Shown: positions 16,009 to 23,592 of the stretch, one piece after another
Numbering within the stretch: position 1 is the stretch's first letter
Layout of the letters: every line of letters starts with the position of its first letter
Assembly: GCA_050258035.1 (NCBI GenBank)
Contig: JBLMYA010000029.1
Coordinates: 1-50,011 of the forward strand
From: DATBLE01 sp050258035
GTDB taxonomy: Bacteria > Actinomycetota > Thermoleophilia > Gaiellales > Gaiellaceae
Direction of reading: 5' to 3'
DNA: 50,011 bases
Notes under the pieces: generated by a model
What the model saw: the letters and a program-made list of their open reading frames with translations, nothing else
Told to the model about the DNA's origin: nothing
The model's database searches: none
Made by a program: the position numbers and the translations under genes

Positions 16009-16904
16009 AGGCGGCTGACCGCCGAGCGCTCGAACCGGTTGACCATCGACAACCCGAGCAGGAGGAACACGAAGACACCGATGACGGCGACCATCATGGA
16101 GGTGTGCGGTGGAAAGCCGGTGCCGAGGAACCCGTGGCGGACGAGCATCACCGGCGCGGTCAGCGGGTTGTACTCCGCGATCACGCGGTACTGCTTGGGG
16201 ATGTGGTCGAGGTCGTAGACGACCGGCGTGACGTAGTACCAGAACTGCATCACGTAGACGAACGAGTAGCGGATGTCGCGCGTGAACTGGCTGAACGGAG
16301 CGAGACACCACCCGAGCCCGACGCCGAGTGCGGCCAGCCAGATGATGCCGCCGATCCCGATCAGCATCGCCTTCGAAGGGACGAGGTACATCTCCCCGCG
16401 GAAGATCCAGTAGTAGAGGACGGCGGCGATCGCGACGACCACGGAGAGGAAGAAGTCCATCGCGGACGGGATCAGGATCGCGACGAGTCTCGGCAGCCAG
16501 GCCGGATGGGCGTTCCGGACGAACGACCGGCTGACCCGCATCGAGCGCGTCCCCCAGTAGGAGGTGCGCTGGAAGAGCAGCCAGCCGGAGTTGCCGAACG
16601 TCAGGAAGATGATCGCCGGCCGGTCGCCGTACTGGGCGCCGAGCAGGCCACCGAACAGGAAGGCCTTGCTGATGTTGTCGATCGCCGGGCGGAGCGGCAG
16701 CCAGATCCAGCCGAGCCACGTGTTCCGGTAGCGCCGCCTGATGTACGACTTGCCGTAGTACGGGATCATCCCGCGACCGCGGACTGCCTCCTTGAACCGG
16801 TTGCGAAGGCCACGCTGCCACGGCTCGATCACCTTGACCGGCGCGCCGACGTTGGCCGGGACGGCCGTCTGCGGGGTGCTCTGGCGCTCGGCGACGGCGC
16901 TCAT
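16005..16904 (-). CDS. wzm: Wzm-like ABC exporter permease
   Basis: 299 residues of the ABC-2 polysaccharide/polyol-phosphate exporter permease family. A cytoplasmic N-terminus (KVIEPWQRGLRNRFKEAVRGRGMIPYYGKSYIRRRYRNTWLGWIWLPLRP) contains the typical RYRxxxLGxxWxxLxP element. It is followed by about six hydrophobic segments, including AIIFLTFGNSGWLLFQR, LVAILIPSAMDFFLSVVVAIAAVL and MVAVIGVFVFLLLGLSMV. Near the middle FVYVMQFWYYVTPVVY matches the family's periplasm-facing re-entrant region. It would move a lipid-linked glycan across the membrane with the Wzt subunit, which it overlaps as ATGA. ATG 16904 lies inside a perfect 10-bp inverted repeat, and upstream there is a long structured region. 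Confidence 0.85.
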   Translation of the reverse strand: MSAVAERQSTPQTAVPANVGAPVKVIEPWQRGLRNRFKEAVRGRGMIPYYGKSYIRRRYRNTWLGWIWLPLRPAIDNISKAFLFGGLLGAQYGDRPAIIFLTFGNSGWLLFQRTSYWGTRSMRVSRSFVRNAHPAWLPRLVAILIPSAMDFFLSVVVAIAAVLYYWIFRGEMYLVPSKAMLIGIGGIIWLAALGVGLGWCLAPFSQFTRDIRYSFVYVMQFWYYVTPVVYDLDHIPKQYRVIAEYNPLTAPVMLVRHGFLGTGFPPHTSMMVAVIGVFVFLLLGLSMVNRFERSAVSRL

Positions 16905-16925
16905 CGGTCGAACTCCGACCGATGA
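16901..16925. promoter_or_regulatory. Perfect 10-bp inverted repeat over the wzm start codon
   Basis: TCATCGGTCG (16901-16910) and CGACCGATGA (16916-16925) are perfect complements around a 5-nt loop. The wzm ATG is at 16904-16902, so in the mRNA the start codon would be paired. It can be read as a translation-blocking hairpin or as an operator for a dimeric regulator. Confidence 0.55.
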
Positions 16926-16991
16926 TTGGGGAGGGGTCCGAGGGGAACCGGGAGGTTCCCCGGCTCAATCGGCCTTTGGAAGAAGGCGGCT

Positions 16992-17018
16992 CGTGGGGGA
17001 AACATGGTTTCCCCCACG
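16992..17018. repeat. 12-bp perfect palindrome with 3-nt loop
   Basis: CGTGGGGGAAAC (16992-17003) and GTTTCCCCCACG (17007-17018) flank an ATG loop. This is the strongest hairpin in the window and is followed by a purine-rich GC stretch. The look is that of a dispersed intergenic palindrome (REP-like), but I found no second copy in this window. Part of the candidate wzm leader. Confidence 0.5.
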
Positions 17019-17185
17019 GGAGCGAGGCGGAGCCGAGCGACGCTCACGCCGATGGCCCCCCGTGCTCGCGCGGGAACGCCCGCGTCGATGTCGTCTGTCC
17101 CGTCACCGTTCGTCCCAGATTGTCCACACGCATCCGGTCGCGCAGGACGAGACGGCAGTCTATCCGGCCCTTGTAAAGGCGCGGT

Positions 17186-17191
17186 TACGCT
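17186..17191 (+). promoter_or_regulatory. -10 box TACGCT for the gene at 17199
   Basis: TACGCT ends 7 nt before GTG 17199, fitting a leaderless transcript. The same hexamer occurs 7 nt before GTG 28225 and 8 nt before GTG 38254. No convincing -35 was seen. Confidence 0.5.
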
Positions 17192-17198
17192 CCACGAC

Positions 17199-18569
17199 GT
17201 GCGAATCGGCGTCTTCCACGGCTCTCCGTACTACCTCCGCTACTACGAATCGGCGCTCGTCGCCCTCCACGGCCGCGGTCATCGCCTGCTGCTCGCCCGG
17301 CCCGACCGCTACACGGACGTCTGGGTGCCGAGAGCCCTCCGCGGGAGCAGGCGGGTGACGACCGCGCTCCACCCGTTCCGGCGCACGGACGGACTCGACC
17401 AGCCGGTGCGCATCCTGCGCGCGGCGCGGGACTTCGCCCGCTACAACGCCCCGCCCCTGGTGGAGGCAAACGCGAACCGCGAGCGTGCCTACGAGCGGAT
17501 GCTCCGCTCGGTGATCGGCAAGCAGCGCTCGCTCGAGCGCGAAGGCCCCGTACCGGCGATCGGCTACGACGCCGCGACACAGTCGGCGATCGACTCGGTC
17601 TTCCGGGAGCTCGAGTCGCTGGTGCCTGCGGACGACGGCGCGGCGACCTTTCTGCGCGAGCAGCGACTCGACACGGCGATCGTGATCGCGCGCGTCAACC
17701 TCGCCGCCCGCGACACCGAGATCGTCAAGGCCGCCGTCTCGCTCGGGATCCCGACCGGCCTCGTCGTGTACAGCTGGGACAACCTCTCCAGCAAGGGCCT
17801 CGTCCACGTCCGTCCCGACCGTCTGTTCGTCTGGAACGAAATTCAGGCCGAGGAGGCCGAGCGGCTGCACGGGATCCCGCGCGACCGCGTCGTCATCACC
17901 GGTGCGGTGCGCTTCGACTCGATGTTCGAGCGCTCGCCGTCGTCCGACCGTGAAGGACTCCTGCGGGAGCTCGGGCTCGATCCGAGCCGGAAGACCGTTC
18001 TCTACCTCGGCTCGTCCGCCTTCGTCGCTCCGCGTGAGCCCGAGTTCGTCGAACGCTGGGCCGCCGCGGCTCCCGAAGGGCTGAACCTTCTCGTCCGGCC
18101 CCATCCGGGGACCGCCGAGGACGAGGCGTGGAGGACGGTGGCCGCAGCCGTCGTCGCTCCACCGGTCGTCCGCGACCGTCCGCAGGACCTCTTCGACCAG
18201 ATCGTCGCGAGCGACGCCGTCGTCGGGTTGAACACGAGCGCGGAGATCGAGGCGGCGATCGTCGGCCGACCCGTCCTGACAGTGAGAGCGGGTGACCTCG
18301 CGCCCGGCCAGGAGGGCTCCCTCCACTTCCGCTACCTGCTCGCGGAGGAAGGCGGCTTCGTCCGCACCGCCGGATCGCTGGAGGAGCACGTGCGGCAGCT
18401 CGAGGAGGCACTCGCCTCCGACCCGCTCGCGGCGGAGCGGAGGCGGTTCCTCGAGAGCTTCGTCCGCCCGCGCGGCCTCGACCGGCCGGCGGGGCCGCTG
18501 CTCGCCGACGAGATCGAGACGCTAGGGAAGAGCCGGCCGCGCGGTCTGTTCCGCCGGCGCCAGCCGTAG
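17199..18569 (+). CDS. Surface-glycan glycosyltransferase, SWDN family
   Basis: 456 residues. Landmarks: VRIGVFHGSPYYLRYYESAL, YSWDNLSSKGLVHVRPDR near residue 192, LFVWNEIQAEEAERLHGIP, VITGAVRFDSMFER, VLYLGSSAFVAPREPE, VRPHPGTAEDEAW near 299, VGLNTSAEIEAAI near 345, GQEGSLHFRYLLAEEGGF and FVRPRGLDRPAGP. It is closest by eye to the gene at 28225 (shared YSWDNLS, GQEGSLHF). GTG 17199 was chosen because the TACGCT box is 7 nt upstream and the first beta-strand begins there; longer in-frame readings run through the palindromic upstream region. The 3' end overlaps neuC by 48 bp on the opposite strand. Confidence 0.7.
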   Translation: MRIGVFHGSPYYLRYYESALVALHGRGHRLLLARPDRYTDVWVPRALRGSRRVTTALHPFRRTDGLDQPVRILRAARDFARYNAPPLVEANANRERAYERMLRSVIGKQRSLEREGPVPAIGYDAATQSAIDSVFRELESLVPADDGAATFLREQRLDTAIVIARVNLAARDTEIVKAAVSLGIPTGLVVYSWDNLSSKGLVHVRPDRLFVWNEIQAEEAERLHGIPRDRVVITGAVRFDSMFERSPSSDREGLLRELGLDPSRKTVLYLGSSAFVAPREPEFVERWAAAAPEGLNLLVRPHPGTAEDEAWRTVAAAVVAPPVVRDRPQDLFDQIVASDAVVGLNTSAEIEAAIVGRPVLTVRAGDLAPGQEGSLHFRYLLAEEGGFVRTAGSLEEHVRQLEEALASDPLAAERRRFLESFVRPRGLDRPAGPLLADEIETLGKSRPRGLFRRRQP

Positions 18570-19706
18570 CCGCTTCTGCACCCGCGGCCGGACCTCGGCG
18601 AGCCGGTCGGCGATCTGCTGCCCGGCCGTCCCGTCGCCGAACAGGTGGCTGCGCTCGTACGGCCCGTGGGCGATCTGGTCGCGGATCGCGTCGGCGATCT
18701 CGGCCCGTTCGTGGTCGGCTCGGACGAGGTTCGGCCCGTGCTCCCGGCCGTCCTGCCGCGAGCCGACCGTCACCGCCGGCGTGCCGAGGAAGGAGCCCTC
18801 GCGGAGCGCCGCGGAGGAGTTGCCGATCATGCACGAGCAGTGCGCCATCAGCTTCACGAACAGCTCGGGCGGGAGGTTCCGGAAGAAGTGGAAGCCGTGC
18901 GCCTGCCCGAGCTCGCGGAAGATGCGGATCCCCTTGGCGACGTCCTCGGAGCCGGCATCCACGTTGGGCCAGAAGACGAGCGTCTGCATGCCGAACTCGG
19001 CAACCGCCTCGAGCGTCTGGTTCACCTGGTCGAAGCCCTGCCCGTACTCGGTCGTGACCGGATGCTGCATGACCAGCAGAAACGGCTGCTCCGGGTCGAC
19101 GGGCTCGCCGGCGCCGCCGAACTGCTCCAGCACCTCGCGGCGCAGGCCGAGGTCGGTGCGCGCGACCAGGTCGATCGACGGGCAGCCGGTCTTGAAGACC
19201 CAGGCCGGATCCTCGCCCATCGCCACCACGCGCCGGGCGGAGAGCTCGGTCGCCGGGAAGTGGACGTGCGCGAGCTTGGTGACGGCGTGCCGGACGCTCT
19301 CGTCGATCGACCCCGACACCTCGCCGCCCTGGGTATGCGCGACCGGGATGTTCATGTACGCGGCCGCGACGGCGGTGGCGATCGTCTCGAAGCGATCCGC
19401 GACGGTGACGACGACGTCCGGCTGGAGACGCTCGAAATGGGTGGGCAGCTCGAGCAGGCCGAGGCCCGTCGATTTCGCCATCGTCGCGGGGGTCTCGCCC
19501 TCGATGATGAACCGGATCGTCGCGTCGGGGACGAAGCCGTCCTGGGTGACGATGTCGAGCGCGTTGCCGAACCGCTCGAGCACGAGCGACGCGCCCACGA
19601 CCAGCTGGAGCTCGAGATCGGGGTGCTCGCGGATCGCCTCGAGCGCGGTCTTGATCCGAGCGTAGTTCGCCCGGCTCGCGACGACGACGCAGATACTCCT
19701 AGCCAA
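18522..19706 (-). CDS. neuC: UDP-N-acetylglucosamine 2-epimerase (hydrolysing), NeuC-type
   Basis: 394 residues, the usual size for hydrolysing 2-epimerases. Landmarks: ICVVVASRANYARIKTALEAI at the N-terminus, PDVVVTVADRFETIATAVAAAYMNIPVAHTQGGEVSGSIDESVRHAVTKL split over about 105-150, HFPATELSARRVVAMGED, and near the C-terminus MIGNSSAALREGSFLGTPAVTVGSRQDGRE, where the second sugar-nucleotide half-site normally lies. The reaction is UDP-HexNAc to ManNAc-type sugar plus UDP, feeding NeuB. The start is TTG 19706: AGGAAG lies 6 nt upstream and the coding region overlaps the end of neuB by 8 bp. Operon partner neuB is directly upstream. The exact sugar (ManNAc, or 6-deoxy or diamino variants) cannot be decided here. 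Confidence 0.85.
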   Translation of the reverse strand: MARSICVVVASRANYARIKTALEAIREHPDLELQLVVGASLVLERFGNALDIVTQDGFVPDATIRFIIEGETPATMAKSTGLGLLELPTHFERLQPDVVVTVADRFETIATAVAAAYMNIPVAHTQGGEVSGSIDESVRHAVTKLAHVHFPATELSARRVVAMGEDPAWVFKTGCPSIDLVARTDLGLRREVLEQFGGAGEPVDPEQPFLLVMQHPVTTEYGQGFDQVNQTLEAVAEFGMQTLVFWPNVDAGSEDVAKGIRIFRELGQAHGFHFFRNLPPELFVKLMAHCSCMIGNSSAALREGSFLGTPAVTVGSRQDGREHGPNLVRADHERAEIADAIRDQIAHGPYERSHLFGDGTAGQQIADRLAEVRPRVQKRLRLAPAEQTARPALP

Positions 19707-20718
19707 GGTCGGCTTCCTGGAGCTGGGCGTTCGCCTCGACTCCACGCGCGACCCGCCGTCCGACGATCTCGTCGATCCGCAGCGGCGAGATGCCGTTCCC
19801 GGGGCGCTTCGTGGTCAGCATCTCCCGCGCGAGCACGGCGCCGGCCGGGATCGCCACGCGGGCGACGATGCTCTTCTCGAACGTCGCCCTCGCCGGGTTC
19901 AGCGAGGGGTCCCGCTCCTTCAGGCCGGAGCCCAGCGCCGCCTCGACCGTTCGCACGCCCTCGACGAGCTGCGCGAGCTCCTCGGGCGTGAGCGACGAGT
20001 GGTGGTCGGGGCCGTAGAGGCGCTTCGACAGCGTGAAGTGCTTCTCGACCACCGACGCGCCCAGCGCGACCGCGGCGATCGACGTCCAGATGCCGGCCGT
20101 GTGGTCGGAGAGCCCGTACGGCGCGTCCAGCCGCTCGCCCATCATCGCCATCGCGCGCAGGTTGACGAGCTCCGGAGGGCAGGGGTAGTTCGACGTGCAC
20201 TGGAAGACGAGGAGCTCCGATCCGCCGGCCCGAAGGATCGCGGCGGCGCGCTCCACGTCGTCGATTCCGGACATCCCGGAGGAGAGGAGCACGGGCTTGC
20301 CGGTCGCGGCGACCGCCTCGAGCAACGGCGGGTTCGTCAGCTCGCCGGACGCGACCTTGTAGGCGGGAGCACCGATCTCCTCGAGGAGCTCGACTGCCTC
20401 GACGGAGAACGGCGACGAGAAGAAGACGAGGTTCCGCTCCTCGGCGAAGACCTTGAGGCGCAGGTGGTCGTCCTTCGAGAGCTCCATGCGCCTGGTGAAG
20501 TCCCAGCGGGGCTCGTCGAAGTGCGGTGGCGTCGGCGTCGAGGGCAGCATCTCCGCCTCGGCGATGTGCGTCTGGAGCTTGACCGCGTCGGCGCCCGCCT
20601 CGGCGGCCGCCTCGATCAGGCGCTCCGCCTGCCGGACGGAGCCGTCGTGGTTGTTGCCGATCTCCGCTACGACCAGCGCCGGGTGCCCCGGACCGAGCTC
20701 TCTCCCGGCGATGTGCAC
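19699..20718 (-). CDS. neuB: N-acetylneuraminate-type synthase, NeuB family (copy 1)
   Basis: 339 residues with the NeuB TIM barrel and a C-terminal SAF (antifreeze-like) domain from about 280. Landmarks: VVAEIGNNHDGSVRQAERLI, DAVKLQTH, FSSPFSVEAVELLEEIGAPAYKVASGELTN split across about 105-145, YGLSDHTAG, and VVEKHFTLSKRLYGPDHHSSLTPEE, then KRPGNGISPLRIDEIVGR in the SAF domain. It condenses phosphoenolpyruvate with a ManNAc-like sugar to give a nonulosonic acid. I prefer GTG 20718 because the TACAGT box ends 7 nt upstream; GTG 20727 (three residues longer) is the alternative. It is followed by neuC in the same operon and is divergent from the dehydrogenase at 20768. Confidence 0.88.
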   Translation of the reverse strand: MHIAGRELGPGHPALVVAEIGNNHDGSVRQAERLIEAAAEAGADAVKLQTHIAEAEMLPSTPTPPHFDEPRWDFTRRMELSKDDHLRLKVFAEERNLVFFSSPFSVEAVELLEEIGAPAYKVASGELTNPPLLEAVAATGKPVLLSSGMSGIDDVERAAAILRAGGSELLVFQCTSNYPCPPELVNLRAMAMMGERLDAPYGLSDHTAGIWTSIAAVALGASVVEKHFTLSKRLYGPDHHSSLTPEELAQLVEGVRTVEAALGSGLKERDPSLNPARATFEKSIVARVAIPAGAVLAREMLTTKRPGNGISPLRIDEIVGRRVARGVEANAQLQEADLG

Positions 20719-20725
20719 GGGTTTC

Positions 20726-20731
20726 ACTGTA
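20726..20731 (-). promoter_or_regulatory. -10 box TACAGT for neuB (copy 1)
   Basis: On the minus strand TACAGT ends 7 nt before GTG 20718, the spacing of a leaderless transcript. If the start were GTG 20727, the box would overlap the start codon, so the box argues for the shorter protein. Confidence 0.45.
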
Positions 20732-20753
20732 GCGCCCGGACCAGCGGCGCTTC

Positions 20754-20759
20754 TAGCAT
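20754..20759 (+). promoter_or_regulatory. -10 box TAGCAT for the dehydrogenase operon
   Basis: TAGCAT ends 8 nt before GTG 20768 on the plus strand, another leaderless-type arrangement. It is separate from the neuB box 22 bp to the left. Confidence 0.45.
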
Positions 20760-20767
20760 GGATCCCC

Positions 20768-21751
20768 GTGTCCACGCGCCTCGCAATCGTCGGGATGGGC
20801 GGCCGCGGGCTGAAGCTGCTCGCCCATCTCGTCGACCAGCCTGACCAGGACGTCGTCGGCGTCGCCGACCGCTCGGCGGTCGCATATGCCCGTCTCCAGG
20901 CCGAGCTCTACGACCGGCGCGTCCACATACTGCGCGAGGCGGTCGACCTGCTCCGGCTCGAGCCCGATGTGATCGTGGTCGCCACGACCGCCGCCGGGCA
21001 CGCGCCCGTCGTCCGGTCGCTCGTCGACGCGGGCTACGACGGAGCGCTCTTCGTCGAGAAGCCGCTGGCCGCCAGCGTCGCGGAGGGCCGCGAGCTGGAG
21101 CGTCTGCTCGACCGAAGGCCGCGCGTCGCGATCGGCTTCCAGCGCCGCGGCTCGACGATGTACGCCGAGGCCGTCCGCACGCTCCGCTCCGGCGAGCTCG
21201 GCGCGGTTCGGTCGCTCCGCTGGGGACCGCCGATCCCGAGCCAGATCAGCATGAAGGGCGCGCACCACTTCGACCTTGCCAACTGGCTGACCGGCGAGCG
21301 GCCGGTCGCGGTCTCCGCACAGCTGGACGAGCATCCGTCCGTCGACCGCCGCGGCGCCTACTACTTCGACCCGCCCGGGCACGCCCGCGTGCAGTACGAG
21401 AGCGGGGCGGTCTTCGAGGTCGACTCGACCGGTGAGACGCCCGACGGGCTGTTCGTCGAGTGCGAGCAGGGAAGCCTCCGGGTCGGGCCGGAGGAGGACG
21501 CGCTCGCGATCAACGGCCCGGAGGGCGAGCGCACGGTCGCCTCCGACGGCGGCCGCGAGGAGTCCTTCGACTGGTTCGACGCGACCCTTCGTGCGGTGGT
21601 CGCGGGCGAGCCGGGACCGTGCACTCCCGCCGAGGCGCTCGACGCGCTGGAGGTCGTCGCGGCCGTGTTCCTCTCGAACGAGCGCGGCGGCGAGCGGGTG
21701 CCGCTGCCGCTCGGAGACGCCGACTCCGCGCAGGAGCTCCGCATCGCGTGA
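20768..21751 (+). CDS. Gfo/Idh/MocA-family sugar oxidoreductase (1)
   Basis: 327 residues. The NAD(P)-binding loop is LAIVGMGGRGLKLLAHL (about 5-21) and the conserved EKP motif is FVEKPLAASVAEG near residue 95. The C-terminal half has the family's open beta-sheet (GAHHFDLANWLTG, where HHFD holds the usual substrate histidine/aspartate). It oxidises or reduces a sugar, often a nucleotide sugar or inositol derivative, in the cytoplasm. GTG 20768 follows TAGCAT by 8 nt. The stop overlaps the next dehydrogenase as GTGA. Being opposite neuB/neuC, it may act on a nonulosonate precursor, but this is inference. Confidence 0.82.
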   Translation: MSTRLAIVGMGGRGLKLLAHLVDQPDQDVVGVADRSAVAYARLQAELYDRRVHILREAVDLLRLEPDVIVVATTAAGHAPVVRSLVDAGYDGALFVEKPLAASVAEGRELERLLDRRPRVAIGFQRRGSTMYAEAVRTLRSGELGAVRSLRWGPPIPSQISMKGAHHFDLANWLTGERPVAVSAQLDEHPSVDRRGAYYFDPPGHARVQYESGAVFEVDSTGETPDGLFVECEQGSLRVGPEEDALAINGPEGERTVASDGGREESFDWFDATLRAVVAGEPGPCTPAEALDALEVVAAVFLSNERGGERVPLPLGDADSAQELRIA

Positions 21752-22887
21752 GTCTCGAGCGCTTCCTGCCGGTGCGCTTGAAGCACGCGTTCCACGAGCG
21801 CGTCGTCATGCCGCGAGTGCGGGAGTACAACGCCCGCCGCGCAGAGGCGGTCCGCCAGCGCGACGCCGAGCGCGTTCCGCACTGGCAACGCTCCGCACGG
21901 CCGGGGCCGAAGACGCGCGTCCGGATCGGCGTCGCAGGCGCAGGCCAGTACGCGCAGCACCACCTGAAGGCGCTCGACGCCCACGACAACGTGGAGATCG
22001 CCGCCCTGCTCACGCGCGGCGGCCCGTCCGGCCCCGAGACCGCGGCGGCCTTCTCGGTCCCGACGCTCCTGACCGACCTCGACGCGTTCGCCGCGCTCGA
22101 CGTCGATGCCTTCCTCGTCGTCGTCAGCGCCGCCGCCGTCTTCGACGTGTCTGCAAGGCTCCTCGCGACCGGGAAGCCCGTGCTGCTCGAGAAGCCCCCC
22201 GGCGTGTCCGCCGCCGAGACCGAGTCGCTGATCCGGACTGCGGAGGCGGCCGGAACCTGGGGGATGGTCGGCCTCAACCGCCGCTTCTACTCGATCGTCG
22301 AGCACGGTCTCGCCGCACTGGGCGACCTCGGCGCGATCCGCGGCGCGATCGTCGAGGTTCCGCAGCGGATCACCTCCGACCGCCGGTCCGGCCGGCTGAC
22401 CGACTGGGACTACGACAACTTCTACGTGCGCAACTCGATCCACGGTGTGGATTTGATCCGGTACGTCCTCGGCGACCCGCTGCGCGTGCACAGCCGCACG
22501 TGGCCGAACGCGGACTTCGGCAACCGCGGCGCCTCCTACGCGGCCCTGCTCGAGTACGGCAACGGCGTGTTCGGCGAGGTGCTGGACCTGTGGGACACGC
22601 CGGACAACACCCGGCTGTCGGTGATCGCCGAGGCCGGGCGGCTCGAACTCGAGCCGCCCCGCAAGGGCTGGGTGGAGGGCAAGAAGGGCCGCTACGCAAT
22701 CCCGGTCGACCCGGTCGACGACGCGTTCCGCACCGGCATCTGGGCGCAGGACCTGCACTTCGTCGAGGCGGTGCGCTCGGGCGGGCCGCCCGGGCTGCCG
22801 GCGGCGACGCTCCAGGACGCGCTCGGGACGATGCGCCTGATCGAGGCGATTCTCGCCGACTCACTGGCGCCGGAGCCGGCGGCGTAG
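21748..22887 (+). CDS. Gfo/Idh/MocA-family sugar oxidoreductase (2) with basic N-terminal extension
   Basis: 379 residues. An unusual extension of about 55 residues, rich in Arg/Lys and aromatics (LERFLPVRLKHAFHERVVMP...), precedes the Rossmann loop IGVAGAGQYAQHHLKAL (about 60-76). EKP is LLEKPPGVSAAE near 147, and NFYVRNSIHGVDLIRYVLGDP holds the substrate histidine region. GTG 21748 overlaps the preceding stop (GTGA), so the two dehydrogenases are coupled and may form a two-step or heteromeric unit. The 3' end overlaps the GT32 gene at 22861 by 27 bp. The extension could be a membrane-surface or partner-binding helix. Confidence 0.8.
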   Translation: MSLERFLPVRLKHAFHERVVMPRVREYNARRAEAVRQRDAERVPHWQRSARPGPKTRVRIGVAGAGQYAQHHLKALDAHDNVEIAALLTRGGPSGPETAAAFSVPTLLTDLDAFAALDVDAFLVVVSAAAVFDVSARLLATGKPVLLEKPPGVSAAETESLIRTAEAAGTWGMVGLNRRFYSIVEHGLAALGDLGAIRGAIVEVPQRITSDRRSGRLTDWDYDNFYVRNSIHGVDLIRYVLGDPLRVHSRTWPNADFGNRGASYAALLEYGNGVFGEVLDLWDTPDNTRLSVIAEAGRLELEPPRKGWVEGKKGRYAIPVDPVDDAFRTGIWAQDLHFVEAVRSGGPPGLPAATLQDALGTMRLIEAILADSLAPEPAA

Positions 22888-23592
22888 ACGCGGCCCGAAG
22901 CCGCTCCGCCCGGCGCGCAGCTCGTCGATCTCCTGGAGCGCGAGGTCGTGCTTCGCACGGAGCTGCGCGAGCTCCTCGCGGGCGATCGCCCGGTCCCGTT
23001 CGGCGCGCGCGACGTCCTCGCGCAACGAGGCCGCGTCCTTCCAGCTGCGGGCGGAGAGGTGGAAGGCGTAAAGGGCGCGCCCGCGCTCGGTCGCGTAGAA
23101 CACGTTCGGCTCGAAGAGCGTCACGTCCGCGAACTCGTGCCGCAGCCGCTCGAGGAGGAGCGGGCCCGTCCCCTCGCGGTCGACCGGCCCGTACGTCTCG
23201 CGCGGGCGCACCTCCGCCATCGCGCGCGCGAGCAGCGGATGCCCGGGCTCGGCACCGATCACCGCGTTCGACACCCGGCCCGAGTCGAGCAGGCCCAGGC
23301 AGCAGGCCACGCCGTCGAGCAGCGGGTCGATCGGCTCGAGGCACTCGAAGTCGGCGTCGAGGTAGACGCCGCCGTGCCGGTGCAGGAGCTCGAGGCGAAG
23401 GATGTCCGCCCGCTCCGCCGGCTGGCGGAGTCGGTTCGCCGCCTCGCGCAGGTCGAGATCGCCCGGGAGGTCGGCCTCGGTCCAGAGCCGGTGCTCCCAG
23501 GCCGGATGGTGGCGCCGCCACGTCTCGCGCTCGTGCTCGTACGGGAAGGGCTCCTCCCCCAGCCAGATCTGGTGGAAGATCCGCGGGATCAG
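22861..23592 (-). CDS. OCH1-like (GT32) glycosyltransferase, probable CTG start
   Basis: 243 residues. It begins with the family's N-terminus LIPRIFHQIWLG and has the DxD metal/donor motif in GGVYLDADFECLEPIDP (DAD at 79-81). The C-terminal 45 residues are charged and likely coiled coil (REDVARAERDRAIAREELAQLR). No ATG, GTG or TTG is in frame near the conserved start. A CTG at 23592-23590 overlaps the upstream TGA as CTGA and has GGGGAG 7 nt upstream, so CTG initiation is the best reading. It is the last gene of the 26455-22861 operon. It transfers a hexose from a nucleotide sugar; donor and acceptor are unknown. Paralog at 26474. Confidence 0.78.
   Translation of the reverse strand: MIPRIFHQIWLGEEPFPYEHERETWRRHHPAWEHRLWTEADLPGDLDLREAANRLRQPAERADILRLELLHRHGGVYLDADFECLEPIDPLLDGVACCLGLLDSGRVSNAVIGAEPGHPLLARAMAEVRPRETYGPVDREGTGPLLLERLRHEFADVTLFEPNVFYATERGRALYAFHLSARSWKDAASLREDVARAERDRAIAREELAQLRAKHDLALQEIDELRAGRSGFGPRLRRRLRRQ

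Larger units (their letters stand above)
16905..17198 (-). promoter_or_regulatory. 294-bp structured region upstream of wzm (candidate leader RNA)
   Basis: This is the longest non-coding gap in the window. It contains four stem-loops: 16901-16925 (10-bp stem at the wzm start), 16942-16961 (GGGGAACC/GGTTCCCC, 4-nt loop), 16992-17018 (12-bp perfect stem, ATG loop) and 17069-17084 (CGCGGG/CCCGCG). A minus-strand TAGACT box (17162-17157), identical to those before the genes at 28199 and 41437, would start a leader of about 245 nt containing all four. No known riboswitch or JUMPstart/ops sequence was recognised. A cluster of repetitive palindromes is the alternative reading. Confidence 0.45.

Noticed and set aside
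16926..17198. Upstream extension of the glycosyltransferase at 17199 back to about 16926
   Set aside because: The added 91 residues run through perfect palindromes and are low-complexity. The TACGCT box and the family's first strand both place the start at GTG 17199.
16905..17198. JUMPstart/ops-type antitermination element
   Set aside because: No GGCGGTAG core is present on either strand of the region.
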